From an uncultured Treponema sp. (GTDB lineage: Bacteria > Spirochaetota > Spirochaetia > Treponematales > Treponemataceae): a DNA stretch of 60,475 bases. Where the stretch lies: NCBI GenBank assembly GCA_946631855.1, contig CAMPAL010000003.1, positions 1 through 60,475 of the forward strand, read 5' to 3'. A model generated the notes under the pieces. The model ran no database searches, was not told where the DNA came from, and saw nothing but the letters and a program-made list of their open reading frames with translations. Every line of letters begins with the position of its first letter. Position 1 is the first letter of the stretch. The translations under genes and the position numbers were made by a program. Shown here piece by piece: positions 1 through 9,589 of the stretch.

Positions 1-325
1 TGTTTAAATCGCTTGGTTCACCGTGAGTTGCCCATCTTGTATGACCAATTCCAAGGTTTCCTTTGATGATATCTCCAGTTTTTTCATAAAGAGACATTTC
101 AAACTTTGTAAATTCATCATCTTTTAAGTTTTCAGGAATTACCTGGCCTGTAATTTTTTCACCAAGATTTTTGAGCTTTCCTTTAGCTTTCTGAACTAAG
201 ATTTCTTCTCCAGTATAAACTGCAATACCAGCACTATCATAACCACGATATTCAAGTTTCTTCAAAGCCTTTATCAAAATTGGTGCTGCATTTTTATTTC
301 CGATATAACCAACAATTCCACACAT
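1..325 (-). CDS. glmS: Glutamine-fructose-6-phosphate aminotransferase, N-terminal part (runs off window)
   Basis: Minus-strand translation [36 protein letters not shown]...[15 protein letters not shown]: Ntn amidotransferase N-terminus with catalytic Cys2. Confidence 0.93.
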   Translation of the reverse strand, partial: MCGIVGYIGNKNAAPILIKALKKLEYRGYDSAGIAVYTGEEILVQKAKGKLKNLGEKITGQVIPENLKDDEFTKFEMSLYEKTGDIIKGNLGIGHTRWATHGEPSDLN

Positions 326-370
326 AAAAAAAAATCTCCTAGCCCTAAAGTTTATAGGATTAAGAGATTT
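323..370 (-). terminator. Hairpin between histidine kinase and glmS; right arm contains the glmS Shine-Dalgarno and U-run
   Basis: Minus strand AAATCTCTTAATCCTATAAACTTTAGGGCTAGGAGATTTTTTTTTATG; AAATCTCTTA pairs with TAGGAGATTT (one G-U). Confidence 0.6.
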
Positions 371-382
371 ACCGCAATAAGA

Positions 383-1753
383 TTAAAGTAAAATTGTTAG
401 TAAGGCACCCTTAGTTTTTTCAGAATTTGAAGCCAGAATTTTTCCACCTAAAGAATCAATTATTACTGAAGAAATTGAAAGTCCTAAGCCAGCTCCTCCT
501 GCAGAACGGGAATGAGATGCGTCCCCTCTGTAAAAACGTTCAAATATATGAGGGAGCACTTCTTCTGAAAAGCCCGGACCATCATCTTCTACCTGAATAC
601 AGATTTTTGGACTCTTAGGGGTCTGTCCCCCCTGCTCTTCTTCAACTTTTCCATAAAGATTAATCTGACCAGCCCCAAATTTTATACTGTTAGAAATCAT
701 TGCAGTAAGAACCTGATGCAGCAGTTCCAGATCTGTTTCAAGACTGATATCTACATTTTCATCAAAATTGATTAAAACATCTGAATCTATTCCGGCGAAT
801 TCATTTTTTAGTCTGCTGAATAAAGCCCAGATATTAAAACTTTCTTTTTGAGGCTTTATGATTCCGTGCTCAATTTTAGACATCTGTAACAAATTTGTGA
901 TGATTGAATTCATGGAATTTGCTTCTGCTATTATCATATCCAGAGATTTTTCCAGCTGTTCAGGATTTTCCTTTCCCCATCTTTTCAAAAGATTTGCCTG
1001 ACCAAGAATGCCTGCCACTGGAGTTTTTAATTCATGCGAAACATCGGAAGTAAAACTTCGTTCACGGTCAAAATCCTTTCTAAGACTTTCAAAAAGGGTG
1101 TTAAAAGTTTTAGCAAGCTGGTCCAGTTCATCATCATTCTTACTAACAGGTAAAAGAGTTTCCAGATTTGTACTGCTCATTTTCTGAGCCGCCTGAGTAA
1201 TATGTTTAACCGGTTTTATAGTTTGTTTTGTTATCAGATAAGAAAGTAAAAATGAAACAATCAGAATTGGGATGATAACTATAAGTGAAATAAGAGGAAG
1301 CTGTTTTGCTATACCATGCGGAACGTCATTATCAATATCCATAGCGGTTTCAATAATATAAAGATGATTTCCAGTTTGATACTCTAAGCTGGTGTATAAA
1401 ATGTTCAAATTGCCATCAACAAAATAATCTTTCACAAAATATCGTTTTACCTTACCAGAAGTTGAAGCAAGTTTTGGTAAAAACGGATCATTGGTGATTA
1501 AAGTTTCTTCATTTTCTGAATCATAAATTACATAGGTGATGTAATAAGGCAAATCTAAAAATTCAGGGATTAATGACAAGGAAAACTGCATTTCATGTTT
1601 TAAAACAATAGCCGCATGATAAAGATCCCGCCCCTGCCTGTTTCTTATTGAATAACGAATAAGCATCAAAGACGCAAAGGATAAAAGGATCAGAATTGAG
1701 GCCACAATAATCATAAATCTGTAAGAAAGTCTAACTGCCAGCGATTTTTTCAT
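383..1753 (-). CDS. Two-component sensor histidine kinase (HAMP, HisKA, HATPase)
   Basis: TM segments, SHELKTPVAGILGQ H-box, DDGPGFSEEVLPHIFERF and GLGLSI motifs. Confidence 0.93.
   Translation of the reverse strand: MKKSLAVRLSYRFMIIVASILILLSFASLMLIRYSIRNRQGRDLYHAAIVLKHEMQFSLSLIPEFLDLPYYITYVIYDSENEETLITNDPFLPKLASTSGKVKRYFVKDYFVDGNLNILYTSLEYQTGNHLYIIETAMDIDNDVPHGIAKQLPLISLIVIIPILIVSFLLSYLITKQTIKPVKHITQAAQKMSSTNLETLLPVSKNDDELDQLAKTFNTLFESLRKDFDRERSFTSDVSHELKTPVAGILGQANLLKRWGKENPEQLEKSLDMIIAEANSMNSIITNLLQMSKIEHGIIKPQKESFNIWALFSRLKNEFAGIDSDVLINFDENVDISLETDLELLHQVLTAMISNSIKFGAGQINLYGKVEEEQGGQTPKSPKICIQVEDDGPGFSEEVLPHIFERFYRGDASHSRSAGGAGLGLSISSVIIDSLGGKILASNSEKTKGALLTILL
618..630 (+). repeat. GGGGTCTGTCCCC motif, exact copy, inside histidine kinase gene
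   Basis: 13/13; coding strand GGGGACAGACCCC, read as GGQTP. Confidence 0.8.
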
Positions 1754-2445
1754 GCCTGATTCACCATCATATAGCCAACTCCACGAACAGTTTTTATATA
1801 TTCTGTTTTTGTTGGCTGATCTATTTTAGAACGTAAATAATTTACATAAACATCTACTGTATTTTCTTCAATGAAATAATCTTTTCCCCAAACTGCATCA
1901 ATAATTTGAGAACGACTTTGCACCACATTCTGGTTTTCCATAAAAAGTTTTAAAAGTAAAAACTCAAGTTTTGAAAGAGAAATTGAATTTCCCTGAACAC
2001 TTGCAGTCATACTCTGTAAATTCAGTTCAACATCCCGATTCTGAAGGATTTGAGTCTGAACAGGAGCTGCACTTTTACTCCGTCGCAAAACCGCACTTAT
2101 ACGGGCAAGAAGTTCTTCAATTGCAAAAGGTTTCGAAATATAATCATCGGCACCGGTGTTAAGCCCGTTTACTTTATCATAAGTTTCGCCTTTTGCTGTA
2201 ACCAGTATGACTGGAACCTGAGATACTTTTCTGATTCGGCGCAGAACTTCTATACCATTTAATTCAGGCAGCATGATATCCAGGAGAATTAGATCTGGTT
2301 TTTCTGCTTCAAACTTTTCGAGCGCCTGCCTGCCATCCACCGCGGTTACAGTTGTATACCCTTCGTGACTCAATTCAAGATTTTCAAAATTCAGAACAGT
2401 TTCATCATCTTCTACAATTAAAATTTTTTCCATTTCTTCTCCCAC
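1750..2445 (-). CDS. OmpR-family response regulator
   Basis: ILIVEDDETV receiver domain, DLILLDIMLPELNG, winged-helix C-terminus (ENTVDVYVNYLRSKID...IKTVRGVGYMM). Start probably at MEKILIVEDD. Confidence 0.93.
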   Translation of the reverse strand: MGEEMEKILIVEDDETVLNFENLELSHEGYTTVTAVDGRQALEKFEAEKPDLILLDIMLPELNGIEVLRRIRKVSQVPVILVTAKGETYDKVNGLNTGADDYISKPFAIEELLARISAVLRRSKSAAPVQTQILQNRDVELNLQSMTASVQGNSISLSKLEFLLLKLFMENQNVVQSRSQIIDAVWGKDYFIEENTVDVYVNYLRSKIDQPTKTEYIKTVRGVGYMMVNQA

Positions 2446-2975
2446 GGATTGTACTTATAGCTGTTATTAATCATAAGTCCCTGAATATCAAGTTTTACTT
2501 CTTCACCTGAAAAGGATTTTACACCGCTAATTTTCAGATTAAAATCCTTATTCAAATCTTCAAGTTCTGACTTCAAAATAAAAAGCTGGAACCCCCTGCA
2601 GTTTTTTCTGAACAAAATTCTTGCTTCTTCCAAAAACTTATTATTCAGGGTGATATTTTCAAGCCTTACTGTAAGCGGATCAACTTCTCTGGAAAAAACT
2701 AAATCTAATACAACAAATTCCGGAATATTTTCTTCTTCAGAAAAATCCTTCTTCCCTTCAAAAAATCTTATTCCTAAAAGAGTAAATTCTTCAATTTCTT
2801 CAGACCATCTGCGGCTTTTAAAATTCTTGTAAGTTTTCTGCTCACTTTCTGATGAATCATTTTCTTTTTCAGTAGAAGTGGCAAATAAAAGACTGCCTGA
2901 GAAAATCATTATTGTTAATAAAAATAAAAATCTGAATTTCATTTTCTGCTTATATCTTAATGTTAAAATCGCCAA
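2418..2975 (-). CDS. Hypothetical secreted protein
   Basis: N-terminal signal-like hydrophobic segment; no family recognised. Confidence 0.6.
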   Translation of the reverse strand: MAILTLRYKQKMKFRFLFLLTIMIFSGSLLFATSTEKENDSSESEQKTYKNFKSRRWSEEIEEFTLLGIRFFEGKKDFSEEENIPEFVVLDLVFSREVDPLTVRLENITLNNKFLEEARILFRKNCRGFQLFILKSELEDLNKDFNLKISGVKSFSGEEVKLDIQGLMINNSYKYNPWEKKWKKF

Positions 2976-3130
2976 ACAGAAAGACTTTTTTAATTAGAGT
3001 TTTCTAAGATTTCTCTAAGAGTATTTTAAAGAATGCGTAATGATATTTTGTTATATTTTCTTATGTAAAGTAAAACTTACAAGGAGGATAGCTTATAAAA
3101 TAAAAACTAAAAAATGAATGAATACTCGGC

Positions 3131-3180
3131 AAAATCACTGTGGATTTTTTTTATAGTTTCCTCACCCACAGTGATTTTTT
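3131..3180. terminator. Intrinsic terminator hairpin at the mnmE 3' end
   Basis: AAATCACTGTGG ... CCACAGTGATTT inverted repeat with flanking T/A runs. Confidence 0.6.
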
Positions 3181-4568
3181 TATTTCCCGACACAGAAATT
3201 TGCAAAAATTGAACCAAGCACATCGTCCGGAGTTACATCACCAGTAACTTCTCCAAGGCTATCAAGGGCATCTTCCAAATCCTGAACAACTGCATCAAGA
3301 GTGTAGTTATCATCAGCACTAACGAGGGCATGTTTTACACTTTCAAGAGCTTCTGCAACCGATTCTTTTTGTCTTGCAGAACCAAGACCTGCCTGCTGAC
3401 GTTCTGTAGAAAGGCCTGCGGTAAGAATTGCGGTTATTTGAGCATAGAGTTCTTTAAAACCACTTCCTTTTTTGGCAGAAACAAAAGCCTGAGGTCTGTC
3501 CCCTATATCACATGCCTCCACCCGGGGTCTGTCCCCTCCTGCTTCAATTTTATCAGCCTTATTCCAAACCAAAATTAAAGGTTCCTGACTCTTTTTTATA
3601 AATTCTTTGTCTTCATCATTCAGTCCAGAACTGGAATCTACCAGATATAAAACTAAATCTGCATCCTGAGCAAGATTTCGGCTTATCTGAACCCCCTGAG
3701 CTTCAATTTTATCATCAGTTTCTCTAAGGCCTGCTGTATCAAACAGTCTTACTGGAATACCATTTATACTTGCCCAGCTTTCAAGCCAGTCTCGGGTTGT
3801 ACCTTCTATATCACTTACAATTGCTCTTTCTTCTTTCAAAATTGCATTAAATAATGATGATTTTCCGGCATTTGTACGGCCTGCCAGTACAACTCTTGCC
3901 CCATCCTGATAGAGTTTTTCACCCTGCCAGGAATCAACCAGACTTTGAAGTCTTTCTATTGCAATTTCTATATCTTTTCTGTCAAAGGTGTCTGCAATTG
4001 TTTCTTCATCTTCCGGATATTCAATTTCTACTTCGATTGAAGCAAGTGTATCTATTATCAGTTTTTTGATTGAATCTATTTCGGTAAAAAGAGAACCAGA
4101 AAGTCGGCCTGCAGCATGAGAACGGGATGCATCTGTGTGAGAATCAATAATTTCTTTTACAGCTTCTGCTTTTGTAAGGTCAGTTTTTCCATTTATGTAA
4201 GCTCGGAAAGTATATTCACCACGGTTGGCCTGTCTAAATCCGCTTTTCAGCATTAAATTCTGAATGGCTGTTACAACTGCAGGTCCACCATGGCAGGAAA
4301 TTTCTACCATATCTTCACCAGTAAAAGATTTAGGAGCCCGGTAAACAGAAAGCATTACTTCATCAATTTTTTGATTTTGATCTACAATCCAGCCATAAAC
4401 AAGAGTATTTCCGGCAGCTTCCAGAAGAGCCTTTGGTCGTGAAAAAACTTTACTTACCAGTTCAATACAGCCTTTTCCAGAAACTCTGACTATTCCCAGT
4501 GCTGATGGAGCAAGGGCTGTTGCAATTGAAGAAATTGGTTCTTCAGGAGTGTATTGTGATGATGTCAT
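3180..4568 (-). CDS. mnmE: tRNA modification GTPase MnmE
   Basis: SIATALAPSALGIVRVSG N-terminus, GRTNAGKSSLFNAIL G1, GTTRDW, NKAD, C-terminal FCVGK. Confidence 0.97.
   Translation of the reverse strand: MTSSQYTPEEPISSIATALAPSALGIVRVSGKGCIELVSKVFSRPKALLEAAGNTLVYGWIVDQNQKIDEVMLSVYRAPKSFTGEDMVEISCHGGPAVVTAIQNLMLKSGFRQANRGEYTFRAYINGKTDLTKAEAVKEIIDSHTDASRSHAAGRLSGSLFTEIDSIKKLIIDTLASIEVEIEYPEDEETIADTFDRKDIEIAIERLQSLVDSWQGEKLYQDGARVVLAGRTNAGKSSLFNAILKEERAIVSDIEGTTRDWLESWASINGIPVRLFDTAGLRETDDKIEAQGVQISRNLAQDADLVLYLVDSSSGLNDEDKEFIKKSQEPLILVWNKADKIEAGGDRPRVEACDIGDRPQAFVSAKKGSGFKELYAQITAILTAGLSTERQQAGLGSARQKESVAEALESVKHALVSADDNYTLDAVVQDLEDALDSLGEVTGDVTPDDVLGSIFANFCVGK
3491..3536 (+). repeat. Two GGGGTCTGTCCCC motifs inside mnmE (3491-3503, 12/13; 3524-3536, 13/13)
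   Basis: Read as GDRPQ and GGDRPR between G4 (NKAD) and G5 of the GTPase domain. Confidence 0.8.
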
Positions 4569-6922
4569 GGTATAACCTGTAAAAATGGAGTAAATTTTTT
4601 AGTATTACGTTTATCCAGTTCTTCCAGATAAGTTGGATTCAAAATACTATCAAGCACGGAAACATCTGTATCTACAAATGCCGGACGAACCAGATTTCCA
4701 ATAGCAGGTTTTCTAAACTTTAAACTTGCTTCTGGAGCTGTTCCAATAAATTCTTCATCGGACGTAACATCTGCAGGTGTTGTATCATAATTTCCTACAT
4801 TATTCCAGCACATATAACCATGATCTACAGAGTCGCGAACTCCGAAGAACTGCTTCTTAATATAATCTGAATCATAATACAATCGGTCATAACTTACATT
4901 CAAAAAGAAGGACTGAACCCAAGGTCTTACAATTGCCCTGTTACGACACAAAACTGTATTTCGGAAAGAACCATAATAATAAATTCTGTAAGTTCTATCT
5001 GCCACAGGAGCATAATTCACAAAAGTCTGTTCAAAATGACTTGGATAGAACATTGGTCCAATTACATCAACATATTCAGAAAGCATTTCTGCATCCTGAC
5101 CGGTTCTTGTACCCGAGCGATTCCAGCCATTTGCTCCGTAAATATCAATGCCAATTGGTGCGTTTATGTTTTCGCGGGCGTAAGAAAGGAATGAAATTAA
5201 GGCTGATTCTTTATCCATCCCCTTATTTTGCCAGCGGTATCTTGCATTATATAAATTTTTTCCATCAGTTGGGAAACGAATATAATCAAACTGAATTTCA
5301 TCAAAACCACGGGAAATTAATTCTTTTGCAATTGTAATATTGTATTCCCATACTTCCTCAGAAAAAGGATCTACCCAATATTCATCATAATAAGCCATTT
5401 TCTGCTGGCCTGTTGGATTTCCTTCTTCATCAAGAACGTCTTCCATTCCCTTTTCACCCATCCAGGCACGATTTGTTTTTCCATCCCAGACGGCATATTT
5501 TCCACCAGCATATCGCGAAAGAACCTTATCTTTAAAAGTTACAATGCGGGCAATCATGTAAATTCCGTTCTTTTTATAATCATCAATAAAAGCATTTAAA
5601 TCTTTAATTGCATAATCAGATTCTTTTCCTTTTTCCTGAACAAGAGGATCTTCTGTATGATAACGCAGGTATCCATAATCATCCTTCATATCAATTACAA
5701 CCGCATTCATATTTCGGCTAAGAATGATATTTTTGAATTTATCCTGTCCTTCCTTATTTCTACTCTGATATGCCGAAGCATAAATTGCCTTTCTTCCGTT
5801 TGCAATTTCTGCATATGGAGTATTGATTGTTCCAGGATAAAGCATCCAGAGTTCATTTAAGACAATACCTTTTGAAAAACCACTTCGGTAATTTGGAATC
5901 CAGGCTGTATTGACCATTCCAGGAACTGCTGAAAAAGCCTTATGCCAGTCCTCCTCCTGTGATGGAGTGCCAGGACTCTGCAAAGTTGATAAATCTAAAG
6001 AGCCAAAACCTTCCAGTCTTGTATAAAGCAAAACATTATCAATAAGGCTAAGACCATCTATAACATCAGCAGGTTCTGTCCCCGCATAAATTAATTCACC
6101 CTTCTGCTCTTCCCAGTTAAACTTATAAATTCTAGGCATATAAGTTTGAGAAAGATATATTTCGGTAAAAGTACTTCCATCTGCTCTGGTACGAATAATT
6201 GGGATGATGTCAGAAATTTCATCTGCAGAAGATGAAGTTTGCGGCATTTTTTCAAAACCTTCATCAACATCAATCCAGACTGGTTTTTCACGATTAGGAT
6301 AAATATAAGAAAGTCCTAAAATTGGATGAGACATAAAAACTACAGTTTCGGCATTTATTGTAGCAACCGCAACGGCCTTTACACCTGGAGTTCTAAGGCT
6401 CATCGACTTCAAATTTTTCCAGCTTCGTCCTGCATCCTGAGAATAAAAAACAGCATCCTTTGTAGCAGTAACAATTTCTTTATTGTTAATAGGATTTACA
6501 CAAAGATCCTTCAATTTTTGAATTTCTTTTACAAGACTTGTACTTTTATTTTTGTACTTTTTGATTGTCAGGAAAGTAAGTCCATCATCCCGCTCTTCAA
6601 AATTTTTCAAATCATAAGAAAAAAAGATTCCTTTTGATGTACGGATAAACCAGCCTGAGCGCAAAGAGTTTGCAGAATCATTGAAATTTACCGGTACAAT
6701 CTGGTCTACACGACCTTCAGTCCAGAGAGGAATTGCGGCATTTCTGTTTGTAATACGAAAAAGACCTTCATCTGATCCAACTAAAAATACATTGGTTCCA
6801 GATTCAACTTCTTCTGCATTTACTGCAGTTTTTTCAGGAAGTTTGTATAAAGGTTTAATTTCCTGTGCATTTAGAAAGAGCCCTAAAAAAAACAAAGAGA
6901 GTACAAAAATTAATTTTTTCAT
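4565..6922 (-). CDS. DUF4015-type putative glycoside hydrolase, secreted
   Basis: Signal peptide; AVVIDMKDDYGYLRY and GFDEIQFDYIRFPTDG motifs typical of the GHL/DUF4015 family. Confidence 0.75.
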   Translation of the reverse strand: MKKLIFVLSLFFLGLFLNAQEIKPLYKLPEKTAVNAEEVESGTNVFLVGSDEGLFRITNRNAAIPLWTEGRVDQIVPVNFNDSANSLRSGWFIRTSKGIFFSYDLKNFEERDDGLTFLTIKKYKNKSTSLVKEIQKLKDLCVNPINNKEIVTATKDAVFYSQDAGRSWKNLKSMSLRTPGVKAVAVATINAETVVFMSHPILGLSYIYPNREKPVWIDVDEGFEKMPQTSSSADEISDIIPIIRTRADGSTFTEIYLSQTYMPRIYKFNWEEQKGELIYAGTEPADVIDGLSLIDNVLLYTRLEGFGSLDLSTLQSPGTPSQEEDWHKAFSAVPGMVNTAWIPNYRSGFSKGIVLNELWMLYPGTINTPYAEIANGRKAIYASAYQSRNKEGQDKFKNIILSRNMNAVVIDMKDDYGYLRYHTEDPLVQEKGKESDYAIKDLNAFIDDYKKNGIYMIARIVTFKDKVLSRYAGGKYAVWDGKTNRAWMGEKGMEDVLDEEGNPTGQQKMAYYDEYWVDPFSEEVWEYNITIAKELISRGFDEIQFDYIRFPTDGKNLYNARYRWQNKGMDKESALISFLSYARENINAPIGIDIYGANGWNRSGTRTGQDAEMLSEYVDVIGPMFYPSHFEQTFVNYAPVADRTYRIYYYGSFRNTVLCRNRAIVRPWVQSFFLNVSYDRLYYDSDYIKKQFFGVRDSVDHGYMCWNNVGNYDTTPADVTSDEEFIGTAPEASLKFRKPAIGNLVRPAFVDTDVSVLDSILNPTYLEELDKRNTKKFTPFLQVIP

Positions 6923-6995
6923 ACTCTCTTTATCGGAAGAATTAATATAATGATAAAGTTAAAAATTACAGATGTAATTACATAACTTTTTGCTA

Positions 6996-8471
6996 TTAAA
7001 CAATCTTATCCAAAGCTTCTACAACTGCTTCATCGTAAAGATTCTTCTGTTCTCTTAAAGTTGCAACTGCTGATTCCTTATCCATTGCATCACGATAAGA
7101 ACGTTTACTTGAAAGTGAAACATATGATTCTGCAACACGAATAAGGCGTGCAATCTGAGGAATCTTGTCTCCAGTCAAACCGTTTGGATATCCAGAACCA
7201 TCAATATTTTCATGGTGATTCATAGCAGCATCTTCAAATACGCTCCAGTATTTCTTTGGAACAAATTCAAGATATTTTTCAGCAAGATTTACATGTTCTT
7301 TCATTGCTTCTTTTTCTTCATTTGTTAAAGAAGTTGCAGAAAGTAAATCTGGATCAATTCCAAGGAAGCCCGCATCATAAATCATGGCAGCACAGAAGTT
7401 GAGCATTGCCATTCCCTGAGGAAGTCCAAGCTGAATTGAAAGTTTATATACAAGTTCACTTACGTTCTTAGAATTGTTCTTACGACCTGTAGCATAATCA
7501 ATCTGCTGACCAATTTCTTCACACTTAACTGCAAGCTGTTTAAGTTCATCTTCATCTTCTTCAGAAATTGTTAAATCAGGAAGAGCGGTTGCTGCAGCCC
7601 ATGAGGATTCTCCTGCCAGTCTTAACTGAGGATTTCCACCATACAAATCGGTAATTCCACCAAGCATAAGACGGTTTGTCTGAGTCTGATTTGCAGCCAG
7701 AAGTTTGAAAGCCTGAACGTACTGTTCCTGCTGAATCTGCTGCTGTTTGAATCCTTTTCTTACAATAAAGATGATAAGGAATACAATTATAAGGATGATT
7801 AAAGCAATTCCAATTACAGAGAAAGCAATTACTTTTGTAGAACGCTTTGTTTCATTTGCTGAAATTGTAAAGGCATTTCCCATGTCTTCAAGACCTGTTT
7901 TCAAAGCTTCTTTAAATTCCTGCTGACTCTGCTTTGTAGCTTCTGTCTGTTCCTTCATAGCCTGAGCCTGTTCCTGCATAGCTCTGGCCTGGGCATCCAT
8001 AGATTCCTGCTGAGCCTGGAAACGTTCCTGTTCAACTTTACGCTGAGCAGCTGTTTCTGCCTTTTCAGCAGCCTTCTGTTTATTTTCCTGTTCTGTTTCA
8101 ATCTGCTTAATCAGCTTTTTGATTTTTGTGTTTTCAATATTCGGATATCTTTCAAGATTCATCTGAATATCAATCAAAGCCATTTCATCATAGTCCTTCT
8201 GAATCTGCTGCAATTTAGTTGTATAAACTGTCTGTGCAAAGAAAAGAACATTAGCCTGAGATTCTTCATCTTTTGCTACTGCTAGTGCCTGATTTACATA
8301 TTTGTAGGCATTTTCTACATTACCATCATCATAAGCTTCATTTGCCTTATCCAAGAATCGAACAGCAAGATCACTGGTTGCGGCAAAGACACTAGCGGTG
8401 ATAAAAACAAAGCATAAAGAAAGTACAATTTTTTTTAATTTACCTGATAACATTTTCGACTCCAACAGCAA
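6996..8471 (-). CDS. Membrane TPR/coiled-coil protein with degenerate HD-GYP-like domain
   Basis: Signal/TM, Q/A/E-rich coiled coil, second TM (VIAFSVIGIALIILIIVFLIIFIVRKG), C-terminal HHENIDGSGYPNGLTGDKIPQIARLIRVAESY. Confidence 0.75.
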   Translation of the reverse strand: MLLESKMLSGKLKKIVLSLCFVFITASVFAATSDLAVRFLDKANEAYDDGNVENAYKYVNQALAVAKDEESQANVLFFAQTVYTTKLQQIQKDYDEMALIDIQMNLERYPNIENTKIKKLIKQIETEQENKQKAAEKAETAAQRKVEQERFQAQQESMDAQARAMQEQAQAMKEQTEATKQSQQEFKEALKTGLEDMGNAFTISANETKRSTKVIAFSVIGIALIILIIVFLIIFIVRKGFKQQQIQQEQYVQAFKLLAANQTQTNRLMLGGITDLYGGNPQLRLAGESSWAAATALPDLTISEEDEDELKQLAVKCEEIGQQIDYATGRKNNSKNVSELVYKLSIQLGLPQGMAMLNFCAAMIYDAGFLGIDPDLLSATSLTNEEKEAMKEHVNLAEKYLEFVPKKYWSVFEDAAMNHHENIDGSGYPNGLTGDKIPQIARLIRVAESYVSLSSKRSYRDAMDKESAVATLREQKNLYDEAVVEALDKIV

Positions 8472-9570
8472 GAATTAAGCTGGCACGGTTTTCTATACCA
8501 GCGTCCTTCATAATAAATTTGTCTCTAATACCAACATTTAAACTAAGGCTAACTTTTTCCAAATCGGCAAAAGGAAACTGAAGATTCATATCGGCACCCA
8601 TAGCGAACTTTATGTTATTATAAAAAAGATGTCCTGCATACCAGTCTGCACCAAGGTCAACTTTAACTCGTCCAAGAGGAATTCTTTCGAGTTTAATACC
8701 AACCAGGGGTGTATACATAGTATCAGCAACAGTTTTTATTTCTACACTATCAGTAGGTTTTCCTGTAACAATAGCACCAAATCCAGCTGTAAGGAAGAAT
8801 TTTGGTAAAGCTGATGGAGCAAACTTTAAGCTTGCATCTGCATCAACAAGTAAAGGAATAAGTGCCTTTTCATTTGAAATTGCTATTCCTAATGGCTGAA
8901 TAGATGCAAATAATTCTGCACCAATATTTGCCTTATTTTCCAGTGTATATTCATAATTGAATCCTATTGCTGGACCATAATGCAGATTTGTAATCTTACC
9001 AACTCCATCATAAAGGAAAGAAATATCAGCAAGACCAATATCAATCTTCCATTTATAACTTGTAAGATTTGTTTCCTTACCAGTTACGTAAACCTGTTTT
9101 CCACTGTCTGTATTCTTAGCAGCAACGTATTCCTTATCAACTGCTACACGCTGTTTTTCCTTCTCTTTTTCAAGACGGGCAACTTCGAGCTGACGCTGAT
9201 ATTCAACTTCTGCTTCATGTTCCTGCTGAAGTTTATAAGCATCTGCAATAACAGAATACATTTCTACTGCCTGTTCGTTATCAATATTATTTTCGATAAC
9301 AATTACAATTGCAGTCATGGCAAAATCATAATCATTATTAACAATAAGACGTCTGATTTTCTTTTCTGTATAATTTTCTATCAGATAATAATTTTTATCT
9401 TCGTTATTATCTGATAAGACAGAATTCAACTGAGATTCAGACTTTATAATGAAAATCTGATCTATCTGCTTGTAAATATTACTAATATATTCTTCAACAG
9501 CAAACACTGAACTTGCAGTAAAAAAGAGCACTACTAATATTACAAGTAACTTAATCTTTTTAAAGATCAT
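8440..9570 (-). CDS. Hypothetical outer-membrane-like protein
   Basis: Signal peptide; C-terminal half with alternating beta-strand pattern (LEKVSLSLNVGIRDKFIMKDAGIENRASLILAVGVENVIR). Confidence 0.55.
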   Translation of the reverse strand: MIFKKIKLLVILVVLFFTASSVFAVEEYISNIYKQIDQIFIIKSESQLNSVLSDNNEDKNYYLIENYTEKKIRRLIVNNDYDFAMTAIVIVIENNIDNEQAVEMYSVIADAYKLQQEHEAEVEYQRQLEVARLEKEKEKQRVAVDKEYVAAKNTDSGKQVYVTGKETNLTSYKWKIDIGLADISFLYDGVGKITNLHYGPAIGFNYEYTLENKANIGAELFASIQPLGIAISNEKALIPLLVDADASLKFAPSALPKFFLTAGFGAIVTGKPTDSVEIKTVADTMYTPLVGIKLERIPLGRVKVDLGADWYAGHLFYNNIKFAMGADMNLQFPFADLEKVSLSLNVGIRDKFIMKDAGIENRASLILAVGVENVIR

Positions 9571-9589
9571 TTAAACTCCTTTCTATTTC

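Noticed and set aside
3081-3212. Possible small plus-strand ORF MNEYSAKSLWIFFIVSSPTVIFLFPDTEICKN or sRNA near the mnmE terminator
   Set aside because: The GGAGG-like sequence is too far from the ATG and the ORF overlaps the terminator hairpin; no independent support.
6071-6083. AGGTTCTGTCCCC near-match in the DUF4015 gene
   Set aside because: 11/13 only; could be a decayed copy but not counted.
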